Assembly: GCA_018434075.1 (NCBI GenBank)
Contig: JAHDQA010000036.1
Span: 1 to 63,372, forward strand
Length of the DNA: 63,372 nt
Reading direction: 5' to 3'
Source of the DNA: Tissierellaceae bacterium
Lineage (GTDB): Bacteria > Bacillota > Clostridia > Tissierellales > Tissierellaceae
Shown: positions 1 through 8,395 of the stretch, one piece after another
Layout of the letters: every line of letters starts with the position of its first letter
How positions within the stretch are numbered: position 1 is the stretch's first letter
Program-made: the position numbers and the translations under genes
Notes under the pieces: model-generated
Database searches by the model: none
What the model was told of the DNA's origin: nothing
The model's input: only the letters and a program-made list of their open reading frames with translations

Positions 1-270
1 CAATTTTTCTTCGCTGATATTTTTTATCTCTTCAGCTTTCTTAAGTCCTTCTTCTAAAATGGGTTTTGCTAAATATTCGCCATTTTCTCTTGCATCTTCA
101 ATTATTTTTTTCCCCTTAAGTTCTGCTTCTTCAATAATTTTTTTATACTCTTCTTCTCCTTTTATTTGTGCATCAACTAAAGTCTTTTTTGCGTAAGCTT
201 TAGCATCTTCTATCAATTTCATTGCTTCACTTTCTGCATCTTTTATAATTTCAATAGTTTCCTTTGCCAC
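1..270 (-). CDS. V-type ATPase peripheral-stalk subunit (H/G-like), N-terminal part
   Basis: The frame opens with a GTG at 268-270 behind a strong GGAGGTGAT ribosome site and runs off the left edge after 90 codons, so only the N-terminus is here. The translation is one long charged helix rich in Lys, Glu and Ala with recurrent short motifs such as IIEDA and IEEAE. This is typical of the coiled-coil stalk subunit (AhaH/NtpF type) that opens V/A-type ATPase operons in clostridia, where it forms the stator linking V1 to Vo. The low-complexity coiled coil alone is weak proof; the ATPase genes themselves would lie beyond the edge. Confidence 0.72.
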   Translation of the reverse strand, partial: MAKETIEIIKDAESEAMKLIEDAKAYAKKTLVDAQIKGEEEYKKIIEEAELKGKKIIEDARENGEYLAKPILEEGLKKAEEIKNISEEKL

Positions 271-319
271 TCTATCACCTCCATTTTAAAATTCAAAAAC
301 TATCCCATTCTAATTATCA

Positions 320-348
320 ATTTTATAACAATCAACGAGATAAATCAA
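320..348 (-). promoter_or_regulatory. Sigma-A-type promoter for the V-ATPase operon
   Basis: On the minus strand TTGATT (343-348) and TAAAAT (320-325) are 17 bases apart, about 50 bases upstream of the GTG start of the stalk-subunit gene. Confidence 0.5.
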
Positions 349-407
349 TAAAATAATCAATTAATTCTAATTATTAAAAAAATATCTATTAATCATATAT
401 ATGAGGA

Positions 408-436
408 TTGATACCCAAAAATTCAGGGTATAAAAT
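408..436 (+). promoter_or_regulatory. Promoter with an inverted repeat between the -35 and -10 elements
   Basis: TTGATA (408-413) and TAAAAT (431-436) are 17 bases apart, 27 bases upstream of the start of the small membrane protein gene. ATACCC (411-416) and GGGTAT (426-431) form an inverted repeat inside the spacer, where a repressor or a MerR-type activator could sit. Confidence 0.5.
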
Positions 437-463
437 GCAAAAATTAATAAAGGGGGTATTGTA

Positions 464-844
464 ATGTATGAAGCATTGGGTTCGTTAAGCGCATTTCTAT
501 TTTTATTTTTGATCTGTCCTTTTGTATTGAATTCCATCAATAAACGCTTTTACGATTATCAAAATCAAAATCTCATGAAGTGGTCTAAGAGAATTCGAAA
601 ATACCATAAACAAGCAGGAGTTTTAATCGCAATTATAGCAATTATACATGGAAGTTTAATTTTAGGAGAATTTAAGCTTCACACTGGATTTGTACTATAT
701 ACAGGAATATTAATTACTGCTATTTTAGGATTTTCATATTATAAAACTAAAAAGAAGGCTCTTTATGTGTGGCATAAAAGAATGATGTTTGTAGATTTGG
801 TTTTATTGATAATTCACCTAACTGTTCCTAATTTATTTGGATAA
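464..844 (+). CDS. Small four-helix membrane protein, cytochrome b561/ferric-reductase-like
   Basis: This 126-residue protein starts behind AAAGGGGG and has four hydrophobic segments, at about residues 5-23, 50-66, 75-92 and 106-122. Histidines sit near helix ends in RKYHKQAG, IIHGS, LHTGF, VWHKRM and IIHLT. Paired helix histidines of this kind are what b561/ferric-reductase-type haem proteins use, so a membrane haem or electron-transfer role is plausible. The protein is much shorter than full ferric reductases and no flavin domain follows. It stands alone between divergent and unrelated genes, with its own promoter. The family assignment is an inference from topology and histidine spacing. 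Confidence 0.6.
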   Translation: MYEALGSLSAFLFLFLICPFVLNSINKRFYDYQNQNLMKWSKRIRKYHKQAGVLIAIIAIIHGSLILGEFKLHTGFVLYTGILITAILGFSYYKTKKKALYVWHKRMMFVDLVLLIIHLTVPNLFG

Positions 845-1033
845 AAATTAATTTTAAATAACGAATTTATAACTTTAACCTGGATATTTGATCTAGGTTA
901 TTTTTTATGAAAATTTATAAAAACTTGATTAATTATAAAAAATTGGGTATAATAAACTTGCAACTTGATTATGAGTTGTAAGTTGTTATTAAGAATAATT
1001 AATATAGATATTTTTAATCGAGGAGGTAATAAT

Positions 1034-1774
1034 ATGATGTTAGGAAAGGGAGTACTAATTAAAAACAAACATAAAGAGAATATGCAAATAGAAGAGTACA
1101 AGATGAAGTTGATAGGAAAAGATAGATTGAGAGAAGTAGTCGAACTTCAACATTATGTATATGAAAACCTCCCAAACAAAGATGTGTTGTATATGGATTC
1201 ATATGAAGACATGCTAGGAGATTTAGAAAACGGCGCAAAGATAATTGGTGTATTGAATAGTCAAGATAGGTTGGTGGCTTATAGATATATTTCGTTCCCT
1301 AGAAAAGAAAAGAGAAATTTAGGTTACGACATTAAACTTCCTGAAAAAGACTTGGAGAAAGTTGTTCATCTTGAAACAACAGTTGTCGACCCTCTGTACA
1401 GAGGAAATGGATTGCAACTTGTAACTTTGGAAAAAGCAAAAGAAATAGCAAAACAAGAAGGCTATAGACATTTTATGTGTACAGTCTCTCCATATAACTT
1501 CTACAGTCTTTACAATGTCATGAGAGGCGGGCTAAAGATTAAAGCCTTAAAGAAAAAGTACGGAACAAAACCTGATGATTCAGATGGATTGTGGAGATTT
1601 ATTCTTCACAACGACTTGGACAAGAAGTTCTATACTCCTGCAGATTTAGTGTTGTCAAAGTGGGCAAATTTAGAAATGCAAAAATCTCTAATTGATCAAG
1701 GTTATATCGGCTATGAAATAATCAAAGATACAAAAGAACTAAGCTATGTCAAAGTTGACGAAGCTTATGCTTAA
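1034..1774 (+). CDS. GNAT-family N-acetyltransferase
   Basis: A frame open further upstream is best started at 1034, where GAGGAGG sits at ideal distance. The 246-residue product carries a GNAT acetyl-CoA-binding segment, VVDPLYRGNGLQ, at about residues 130-141, followed by an amphipathic helix and a conserved SPYNFYSLYN stretch. Longer GNAT proteins of this kind in Firmicutes acetylate small molecules or proteins; the substrate is not deducible here. It is monocistronic and ends at a clear terminator. Confidence 0.7.
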   Translation: MMLGKGVLIKNKHKENMQIEEYKMKLIGKDRLREVVELQHYVYENLPNKDVLYMDSYEDMLGDLENGAKIIGVLNSQDRLVAYRYISFPRKEKRNLGYDIKLPEKDLEKVVHLETTVVDPLYRGNGLQLVTLEKAKEIAKQEGYRHFMCTVSPYNFYSLYNVMRGGLKIKALKKKYGTKPDDSDGLWRFILHNDLDKKFYTPADLVLSKWANLEMQKSLIDQGYIGYEIIKDTKELSYVKVDEAYA

Positions 1775-1800
1775 TTAATGTGATCTTTTTTCCTCCTGCT

Positions 1801-1830
1801 AAAAAAGTCGGATAAATATCCGACTTTTTT
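1801..1830 (+). terminator. Intrinsic terminator after the GNAT gene
   Basis: The stem AAAAAAGTCGGAT / ATCCGACTTTTTT is followed by further T residues; the A-tract on the other side would also let it work in reverse. Confidence 0.9.
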
Positions 1831-1873
1831 AGTTTGTTTTTTTTGGTAAGTATAGTTTAAGGAGAGTGATAAT

Positions 1874-2400
1874 ATGTTAGATAAAAAATCGAAATTTTTG
1901 ATGACGAGATAAATCTTTTAAAGAGAATAACAGAACTTGAACTCCTTGGCTATGAAGAACAAGACATGTATGTAATAGCGAATAAAGATGAAGATATATC
2001 AATGATAAAAGGAAGTACCGACGTATTGATAAAAGAAGATGATGAATCAATATGGGATAGATTTAAGAGCTTTTTAAGCGGTGAAGATTCTGTAATTGAT
2101 GCTTTGAACCGATTAGAATTTTCGGAAGAAGAAAAAGAAAAATACTACGATGAAGTTAGGAATGGAAAATTGGTCCTATTGGTAGACCCAAACTACAAAA
2201 GCAAATACGAACTTAAAGAAGATGGTTTTTACTATCCAATAGAAGATGAAAATATTTTAAGCGAAAATGAAGATTACGATGCAGATGATCTTCCGGACGA
2301 TCTGAGGGAAGATGTAGGACTAAATCCAACTAAAGATAATGTAGATATGGGAAAAGAAGTCTCTGAAAATATATTGAGAGAAAGACAAAGAGGAGTGTAG
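1874..2400 (+). pseudogene. YflT/GS17M-like stress protein gene with a 1-base frameshift near its start
   Basis: AAGGAGAGTG precedes an ATG at 1874 whose frame reads MLDKKSKFLMTR and stops at once. One extra base in the T5 run near 1898 would join it to the open frame that continues to 2400, giving MLDKKSKFF then DDEINLLKRITELELLGYEEQ and the rest. The downstream 144 residues match the heat-induced stress protein YflT family (PF11181): an N-terminal beta-alpha unit, an acidic SIWDRFKSFLSGED helix, and EKYYDEVRNGKLVLLVD. No usable start exists in the downstream frame before the ATG at 1966, which lies inside the fold. It is either a real loss, a sequencing error at the homopolymer, or slippage. 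Confidence 0.68.
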
Positions 2401-2403
2401 GTT

Positions 2404-3603
2404 TTAAACCTCACTCCCCTTAAATATTTCTATGCTTCTATCTAATATTCCATTAAGATACGCAATTGTCATTCCATAGTTTGTCATTGGGACATTTACT
2501 TCTTTTGCTAGTCTTATGCGCGATAGTATTTCTCTCTTGTTTACCATGCATCCACCACAGTGAATTATCAAATCATAGTCGCTTAAACTATCTTCAAAGT
2601 CAAACCCACTTTTAAAATCGAATTGAACGTCAAAACCCAACTTTTGCCTTATTAAATTTGGGATTTTCTTTCTGCCAATATCTTCATGATTTGTATTGTG
2701 TGTGCAGTTTTCAGCAATCAATACTTTAGAGTCTTTTTTTAATTTGTCTATGGCGCGAACGCCTTTAGCAAATTCTAAAAGTTCGCCCTTTTGCCTTGCA
2801 AATAGGATTGAAAAGCTCGTGAGCGGTATTCCTTTTGGCACTATTCTATCCACTTCTTTAAATGCTTGCGAATCTGTTATAACCAAATCCACTTTGTTGA
2901 TGTCATTCAATGCGCTTTCTAGTTCGGTGTTCCTGACTACAAAACTCTTTATGCCGTGATCAAGCAAATCCCTCAATGTCTGAACTTGTGGCAAGATAAG
3001 CCTTCCCTTTGGAGCTAGTTTGTCAATCGGAATAACTAAAATTACATTGCTATCTGGCTTTAGTATATCGCTTACAAGCGGTTTTTCTTCGTCTACTGAT
3101 TTTACTAATGATATGATCGCTTCTTTTAAGCTCTCTATATCCTCTTCCTTTTTTGTAGATATAAATATGGCATCTGGATATTCTGCTTTCAATTCGCTAA
3201 GTTTAACTTCATCTAATAGATCTGTCTTGTTTATTACTTTTAAGAGTGGAATCTCATAGTATCTTGCCTCGTTTTCAAGCCTTTCTAAGCTCAAAGTGTC
3301 TATGTCTGACGCATCCATTACGAAGAGTGCAATGTCTGTCCTTCTCAATATCTCCAAGCTCTTTTTTATCCTTAAACTGCCTAATTCCCCTTCATCGTCA
3401 ATGCCGGCTGTATCTATAAACAGCACCGGTCCTGCAGGAATAAGTTCCATAGCTTTTTTTACTGGATCTGTGGTTGTCCCCTTTATATCGCTGACAATAG
3501 AGACCTCTTGATTTGCTATTGAATTTAATATTGATGACTTTCCTGCGTTTCGATTTCCAAAAATTGAAATTGTAACCCTATTTGAGTTTGGCGTCTTTTC
3601 CAT
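2404..3603 (-). CDS. hydF: [FeFe]-hydrogenase maturation GTPase HydF
   Basis: HydF is the scaffold on which the di-iron subcluster of the hydrogenase H-cluster is assembled and from which it is delivered to HydA. The 399-residue protein shows P-loop GNRNAGKSS (residues 16-24), switch segments DIKGTTTD and DTAGIDD, and NKTD as guanine specificity motif. The C-terminal cluster-binding domain carries CTHNTNH and a later CGGC. It is the last gene of a minus-strand run, 11 bases after hydG. No hydrogenase structural gene is in the window, so the client enzyme is elsewhere. Confidence 0.96.
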   Translation of the reverse strand: MEKTPNSNRVTISIFGNRNAGKSSILNSIANQEVSIVSDIKGTTTDPVKKAMELIPAGPVLFIDTAGIDDEGELGSLRIKKSLEILRRTDIALFVMDASDIDTLSLERLENEARYYEIPLLKVINKTDLLDEVKLSELKAEYPDAIFISTKKEEDIESLKEAIISLVKSVDEEKPLVSDILKPDSNVILVIPIDKLAPKGRLILPQVQTLRDLLDHGIKSFVVRNTELESALNDINKVDLVITDSQAFKEVDRIVPKGIPLTSFSILFARQKGELLEFAKGVRAIDKLKKDSKVLIAENCTHNTNHEDIGRKKIPNLIRQKLGFDVQFDFKSGFDFEDSLSDYDLIIHCGGCMVNKREILSRIRLAKEVNVPMTNYGMTIAYLNGILDRSIEIFKGSEV

Positions 3604-3614
3604 CGTTTTCCCTC

Positions 3615-5030
3615 TTATATAAACACATCTCTTTGCCCTTGTTCTATGAGCTTTATTTTATCTTCTATCAATTTTCTTCTGTTAAGGCTCTCTTGTCCAA
3701 TTCTTTCTAGCTCTTTTTCAATCATCTTCTCCCCTAGTGCTCTAGTTTCGGGACTTGCGTAGTCAACTAGATACTCTTTAAAAGTCAATATTCCGTTTGC
3801 TGCACAGAAATGTTGAATGTCCCCAGGTTTTGCAATGCACATGAAATCTTCGCCAGTTCTTCCCGACCTATAACAAGCTGTGCAGAATGAACTTAGGAAA
3901 TTCATCTCTGACATCTCTCTTACCACATCATCCAGTTCACGAGTATCTCCTAGTTGAAATTGCTCTTTTGTTGGAACTAAAGTGTCTACAGTATATCCGC
4001 CAATTCCAATCCTTGAGCCAGCATCGATTTGAGAAATGCCATAAGGGATTATCTCTTTTCTGACTTCTTTAGTTTCTCTAGCAGTTAAGATCATTCCTGT
4101 ATATGGAACTGATAGTCTTAAAATGGCGACTATCTTCTTGAAATCCTCATCAGATACTTTATATTGAGTTTGGTTGTAGTACTCATTGTTTAAAGCTGGC
4201 TCTATTCTAGGAAATGAAATCGTGTGAGGGCCAACTCCAAATTTTTCTTCCAAGTGAATTGCATGAAACAACAGTCCCATGACTTCAAATTTCCAATCAT
4301 ATAAACCGAAAAGTGCTCCTATGCCGACATCGTCAATACCAGCCTCCATAGCTCTGTCAAGCCCATATAACCTATATGAATAGTCACCTTTCATATCTCC
4401 TTGTGGATGAAGATAGCTATATGTTTCATGGTGGTAAGTCTCTTGGAATATTTGGAATGTGCCTATCCCTGCTTCTTTGAGCTTCTTATAGTCTTCCACT
4501 TCCATAGGTGCTGCGTTTATGTTTACTCTTCTTATCTCTCCATTGCCATTTTTAGTGTCATAGACAGTTCTCATTGTTTCAGCGATAAAATCAGCATCGT
4601 AGTCTGGGTGCTCTCCATACACTAAAATCAATCTCTTGTGCCCTTTGCTCTCAAGAATTTCCACTTGCTCTCTTAGTTCTTCTAAAGTAAGCGTCTTTCT
4701 TTCTATCGCTGTGTTGTCTCTTTGAAATCCACAGTATCTGCAGTTGTTTATGCATTTATTGCCAATATATAGAGGCGCAAAGAATACTATTCTATCTCCG
4801 TATATCTCTTCTTTTAGTATATTGGCTGCTTTATATATTTCATCTAGAAGCTCTTTATTTTCTACATTTAAAAGCTTTGCTGTCTCTAGTGGCTCTAGTC
4901 TCTGTTTTGACAATGATTTCTGAATGATGTCCAATATTTCTTCTTTTGTTGAATTTTTACCTTCCTCTAATAATGAAAATATCTTTTCGTCATCAATAAA
5001 ATCTTTAACTTCTCTTTCTAATCTTTCCAT
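3615..5030 (-). CDS. hydG: HydG, radical SAM tyrosine lyase for CO/CN ligands
   Basis: HydG cleaves tyrosine to p-cresol and dehydroglycine and makes the CO and CN ligands of the H-cluster as an Fe(CO)2CN synthon. The 471-residue length is usual. The radical SAM motif CINNCRYC lies at about residues 92-99, and the diagnostic C-terminal auxiliary-cluster motif begins with CTACYRSGRTGEDFMC, distinguishing HydG from ThiH. It lies between hydE and hydF with 10-11 base gaps, consistent with a single transcript. Confidence 0.97.
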   Translation of the reverse strand: MERLEREVKDFIDDEKIFSLLEEGKNSTKEEILDIIQKSLSKQRLEPLETAKLLNVENKELLDEIYKAANILKEEIYGDRIVFFAPLYIGNKCINNCRYCGFQRDNTAIERKTLTLEELREQVEILESKGHKRLILVYGEHPDYDADFIAETMRTVYDTKNGNGEIRRVNINAAPMEVEDYKKLKEAGIGTFQIFQETYHHETYSYLHPQGDMKGDYSYRLYGLDRAMEAGIDDVGIGALFGLYDWKFEVMGLLFHAIHLEEKFGVGPHTISFPRIEPALNNEYYNQTQYKVSDEDFKKIVAILRLSVPYTGMILTARETKEVRKEIIPYGISQIDAGSRIGIGGYTVDTLVPTKEQFQLGDTRELDDVVREMSEMNFLSSFCTACYRSGRTGEDFMCIAKPGDIQHFCAANGILTFKEYLVDYASPETRALGEKMIEKELERIGQESLNRRKLIEDKIKLIEQGQRDVFI

Positions 5031-5040
5031 GATATTCCTC

Positions 5041-6075
5041 CTAAATTGACCAATCTATGTGGTCTCCTCTACCAATGTAAGCCTCATATCCAAGGTTTTC
5101 TAATCTCTCAGCGACTTTGTCTAGATCGTATACGCTTTTTGTCTCCCTATTTTTATATAGCTCATACTTCTGTTTTACTTCCTGAGGTGATAAATTCAGC
5201 ATTAGCACGTTTCCGCCTGAATGAATTCCCCTTTCCAATCCATTTTTATCTAAAGTATTGACTGCAGTTGTCACAGGAAGCATTGCTTTTGGCAGAAGAA
5301 GTCTTGTAATTGCCAAATAAAAGAAAGTATCCTCTACAGAGCCATTTGAAAAATTCTTAAGTGGCGTGTCGTTATGTATTATCAATGGCCCTATGCCAAC
5401 CATATGAGGCTGTAATTCTTTTAAAAATCTCAAATTCTCTACCATTATCTGTGAACTGGTTTTGGGAAGCCCGACTAAAAATCCCGCTCCCACTTGATAG
5501 CCTAATGATTTTAAATCGTGTAAACATCTCACTCTTTCTTCAAAGCTCATCCCAGGATGAAGCTTTTCATACTGTTTCTCATTTGCTGTTTCATGCCTTA
5601 ATAAAAATCTATCTGCTCCAGCTTTTTTAAATGCTTCGTACTCTTCAAACTTCCGTTCCCCAATCGATAGAGTTATCGCAATTCCTTCAAACTTCTCTTT
5701 CAATGTAAAGATGATGTCTGATAGTATGTCTTTCGTGTAATACTCATCTTCCCCGCTTTGCATTACAAATGACCTGTAGCCAAAGTCGTATGCTTTGCCT
5801 ATTGAATCAACTATTTGATTTTTATCAAGACGAAATCTATCCACATTTTCGTTGTCTTTTCTCAATCCACAATACATGCAGTTCTTTCTACAGTAGTTTG
5901 AAAACTCGAGCAATGCCCTTATGTAAATTTTGTTTCCATAAATTTTTTGGTTCAATTCCTTTGCTTTCTCTTTAATATCTGTTATTGTGGCTTCATCAAC
6001 ATTTTCAATCAAAAAAGTGAGTTCATTTAAATCTAAATTATTAGTTTCATAAAGTTTTTTTAAGATTTCTCTCAA
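5041..6075 (-). CDS. hydE: HydE, radical SAM maturase of [FeFe]-hydrogenase
   Basis: HydE acts on the HydG-derived iron-carbonyl synthon on the way to the azadithiolate-bridged di-iron centre. The 344-residue protein has the radical SAM cluster motif CRKNCMYC at about residues 61-68, the GE-type segment MQSGEDEYY and the barrel sequence VGIGPLIIHND typical of HydE. It starts 2 bases after the stop of the TM1266-type gene and is followed closely by hydG. Confidence 0.95.
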   Translation of the reverse strand: MREILKKLYETNNLDLNELTFLIENVDEATITDIKEKAKELNQKIYGNKIYIRALLEFSNYCRKNCMYCGLRKDNENVDRFRLDKNQIVDSIGKAYDFGYRSFVMQSGEDEYYTKDILSDIIFTLKEKFEGIAITLSIGERKFEEYEAFKKAGADRFLLRHETANEKQYEKLHPGMSFEERVRCLHDLKSLGYQVGAGFLVGLPKTSSQIMVENLRFLKELQPHMVGIGPLIIHNDTPLKNFSNGSVEDTFFYLAITRLLLPKAMLPVTTAVNTLDKNGLERGIHSGGNVLMLNLSPQEVKQKYELYKNRETKSVYDLDKVAERLENLGYEAYIGRGDHIDWSI

Positions 6076-6077
6076 TG

Positions 6078-6329
6078 TTACACGTCCTTTTTAGATATAG
6101 ATGTCTTTACAGAACAATTTTTTATATTTCCAAGTTTTCCAGTGAAACTATTTATTTCGTCAATATCTCCAACTGCTACCAATGTAATGACAGACACATC
6201 GTATTCGTTAAATGGTATCCCCATTCTGCCTTTGATTATGTCCTTGTAATTTGCGACAATTTTATTGAATTCATATTGGGTATTTATGCTGTCTTCTAAT
6301 AATGCGCTTATTACTGCTATTTTTTTCAC
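6078..6329 (-). CDS. TM1266-type small protein, putative iron-only hydrogenase system regulator
   Basis: The GTG at 6327-6329 behind GGGGGTG is the likely start, giving 83 residues; the upstream in-frame extension runs into a terminator hairpin and is rejected. The protein has the ACT-like beta-alpha-beta pattern of the TM1266 family: an N-terminal KIAVISALLEDS strand-helix, KGRMGIPF in the middle, and a VITLVAVGD strand. Genes of this family recur beside hydE/hydG/hydF in anaerobes and are annotated as hydrogenase regulators because of their NikR-like ACT fold; they lack a DNA-binding domain. Here it opens the maturation operon. Confidence 0.82.
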   Translation of the reverse strand: MKKIAVISALLEDSINTQYEFNKIVANYKDIIKGRMGIPFNEYDVSVITLVAVGDIDEINSFTGKLGNIKNCSVKTSISKKDV

Positions 6330-6495
6330 ATTTTCACCCCCGAACACAAAAAAACTTCCCATAAGGGAAGTTAAAGTCATGACAAAACCCTAAATCCCTT
6401 AAAGCTTAAAGACAACTCTCAAAGCTTAGGTATTAGCTAAATTTTATTCCATTTAATCAAGGTATCCCTCGAAAAAACGGAAAAATATTCTTTGT
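6330..6495 (-). promoter_or_regulatory. Structured 5' leader of the hydrogenase-maturation operon, candidate attenuator or riboswitch
   Basis: About 165 bases separate the inferred start site from the first gene and contain more than a ribosome site. On the minus strand AAGCTTTGAGA and TCTTTAAGCTT form a hairpin, and CCTAA can pair with TTAGG around it. Next comes TAAGGGA (6395-6401), which can pair with TCCCTTA (6362-6368), the left arm and loop of the terminator at 6348-6372. Terminator and antiterminator are therefore mutually exclusive. I do not recognise the consensus of a known riboswitch class, so the ligand is unknown. Confidence 0.55.
6348..6372 (-). terminator. Intrinsic terminator inside the leader, upstream of the TM1266-type gene
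   Basis: Minus-strand AACTTCCC-TTAT-GGGAAGTT is followed directly by seven T residues. It lies only 18 bases before the GTG start, so it must be conditional if the operon is to be expressed. Confidence 0.82.
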
Positions 6496-6499
6496 CAAT

Positions 6500-6528
6500 A
6501 TATTAACAAAATCGTATTATATTGTCAA
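6500..6528 (-). promoter_or_regulatory. Promoter of the hydrogenase-maturation operon
   Basis: Consensus TTGACA (6523-6528) and TAATAT (6500-6505) are 17 bases apart. The -35 box overlaps the stop codon of the upstream moaC/MOSC gene, so hyd genes can be transcribed independently of the tungsten operon. Confidence 0.72.
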
Positions 6529-7424
6529 CATATTTCGATGTCATCTCCGGCCTTAATCACTCCGCCTTTTATGACTTTTGCGAATATGCCTTCTTTTGGC
6601 ATCACACAATCTCCGACTTTTTGCTTTATGGCGCAACCCTCGTGACATTGTTTGCCAATCTGGGTAACTTCAAGCTCGCATTCGCCTACCTTTAATTTCG
6701 TTCCGATTGGAAGCTCATACAATAGTATGCCTGATGTTGTTATGTTTTCTGCAAAATCACCCAATTGTAATTCAAGAAGTCCTGCTCTTTTCATTTTGTC
6801 AATGCTTTCAACTCCAAGCAAACTCACTTGCCTATGCCATTTTCCAGCATGCGCGTCATCTTTGAGCCCGTAATCTTCTATGAATTCTCCTTGTGGTATA
6901 GGGGTTTTGACAACTCCCTTTTTGTCAGAAATGTTTACAGAGACTACTTTGCCGGTTAGTTTCCTTAAAAAAACTCCTGATGATCCTCCTGCTTTCTTGA
7001 TTAACTTAATATCTTCTATGATCATTTCTCTATCGACTGCTTTTGACATGTCGTATATAGTGAGCAGCGCAGTTGTCACTGCGTGTAGCGCTTCCATTTC
7101 CACTCCTGTTTTAGAAGTCGTCTTTACTTTTGAATAGACTTCAATATAATCTTCTCCAAAGTTGAAAGTCATGTCTACAGATGACAAAAATATATTGTGG
7201 CACATCGGTATGAGCTCGCTCGTCTTTTTAGCCGCCATTATCCCAGCTACTTGTGCTACAGACAAGACATCTCCTTTTTTCATTTTCCCTTCTTTTATCA
7301 TGTCAATCGTGTTTTTTTTGGCCTTTATCTTTCCATAAGCCAGCGCAACTCTCTCGGTCTCTTCTTTTTCTCCTACATCTACCATCTTTGGCAGCCCCTC
7401 ATTATTAAAATGTGTAAATTCCAT
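6525..7424 (-). CDS. moaC: MoaC-MOSC fusion: cyclic pyranopterin monophosphate synthase plus MOSC domain
   Basis: The start is placed at the ATG 7422-7424 behind GGGGGAT; an earlier in-frame codon would lie inside moaA. Residues up to about 155 are MoaC, which completes conversion of the MoaA product to cyclic pyranopterin monophosphate; signature segments are SELIPMCHN, KTGVEMEALHA and the terminal KKAGGSSG. The remainder is a MOSC domain (GDFAENITT, IGKQCHEGC), a sulfur-carrier fold related to the molybdenum cofactor sulfurase C-terminus. Such fusions occur in clostridia. It is the last gene of the tup-moe-moa operon. The MOSC role here is inferred only from domain and context. Confidence 0.92.
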   Translation of the reverse strand: MEFTHFNNEGLPKMVDVGEKEETERVALAYGKIKAKKNTIDMIKEGKMKKGDVLSVAQVAGIMAAKKTSELIPMCHNIFLSSVDMTFNFGEDYIEVYSKVKTTSKTGVEMEALHAVTTALLTIYDMSKAVDREMIIEDIKLIKKAGGSSGVFLRKLTGKVVSVNISDKKGVVKTPIPQGEFIEDYGLKDDAHAGKWHRQVSLLGVESIDKMKRAGLLELQLGDFAENITTSGILLYELPIGTKLKVGECELEVTQIGKQCHEGCAIKQKVGDCVMPKEGIFAKVIKGGVIKAGDDIEIC

Positions 7425-7425
7425 A

Positions 7426-8385
7426 TTATCCCCCGATTTCATTCATGTTTTTCTTTATAGCGATGTCTTTTTCCAGCTCATGCTCTTTTTCTTTAGATAA
7501 TATTGCCAATTTAATTGCTTCTTCTAAATCTGCTCCATTCTTTAAGTAACTACTTAAATCTATTTCGCGATCGGAATGAAGACACATCTTCAGCTTGCCA
7601 GTAGAAGTAAGCCGTACCCTATTGCAGTCTTTGCAGAACTTGCAGCTTATCGGATTTATTAGGCCAACTTTGCCTATGGAATCAGGTAGCTTGTAGTATT
7701 GTGCAGGCGAGTGAATATCTTCGCTTTCGATTTTTTCTAGTGATCCCACTTTAGAAAGCACTGTCGAGTTCGGCAAGAATTTAGATTTAGCAAAATTTTT
7801 AGCTTCGCCAATAGGCATAAGCTCAATGAATCGCACATCTATTGGATAATGCAGTGTTAAATTTACAAAGTCTTCAATTTCATCATCATTGAATCCGCCA
7901 ATTAGAACTGTGTTTATTTTTACGGGATTTAAGTCATATTCAATGGCTTTTTTTATAGCTCTTTTTACCTTGTCTATATCTCCGCCTCTTGTGATTTCCC
8001 TGTATTTGTCAGCATCTAGAGTGTCAAGGCTTATGTTGACTCTATCAAGCCCTGCTTTTTTAAGTGGCTCTATAAAGTCCTCGAGCAATATGCCATTTGT
8101 AGTCATGGTGATCTCTTTTATGCCATCTAATTTTTTTACTTTCTCTATTAAATCTACTACCCCTAATCTCACTAATGGCTCTCCACCAGTAAACCTTATC
8201 TTAGTAATTCCGAGATTTACAAAACTTTTAATCACTTCATACATTTCCTCTAAAGTTAGTATGGCTTCATGAGGGAGTTTGTTGTGTATGCCATTCTCAG
8301 GCATACAGTATACACATCTTAAATTGCATCTATCTGTGAGAGAAACTCTTAAGTAGTTGATCTCTCTTCCAAAGCTATCTTTCAT
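7426..8385 (-). CDS. moaA: MoaA, radical SAM GTP 3',8-cyclase
   Basis: MoaA starts pterin cofactor synthesis by converting GTP to 3',8-cyclo-7,8-dihydroGTP. The 319-residue protein has CNLRCVYC at residues 20-27 for the radical SAM cluster, FTGGEPL for SAM binding, and a C-terminal CKFCKDCNRVRLTS segment with a later Cys for the GTP-binding cluster. It sits between moeA/PBP and moaC/MOSC with almost no gaps. Confidence 0.96.
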   Translation of the reverse strand: MKDSFGREINYLRVSLTDRCNLRCVYCMPENGIHNKLPHEAILTLEEMYEVIKSFVNLGITKIRFTGGEPLVRLGVVDLIEKVKKLDGIKEITMTTNGILLEDFIEPLKKAGLDRVNISLDTLDADKYREITRGGDIDKVKRAIKKAIEYDLNPVKINTVLIGGFNDDEIEDFVNLTLHYPIDVRFIELMPIGEAKNFAKSKFLPNSTVLSKVGSLEKIESEDIHSPAQYYKLPDSIGKVGLINPISCKFCKDCNRVRLTSTGKLKMCLHSDREIDLSSYLKNGADLEEAIKLAILSKEKEHELEKDIAIKKNMNEIGG

Positions 8386-8395
8386 AAAATCACCG

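Noticed and set aside
3020..3511. Serine-rich plus-strand open frames within the hydF region
   Set aside because: Shadows of hydF with no ribosome sites and compositions typical of antisense reading.
6330..6480. Moco/Tuco, SAM, T-box or THF riboswitch in the hydrogenase-maturation leader
   Set aside because: None of the conserved core sequences I know for these classes are present, so I leave the element unclassified.
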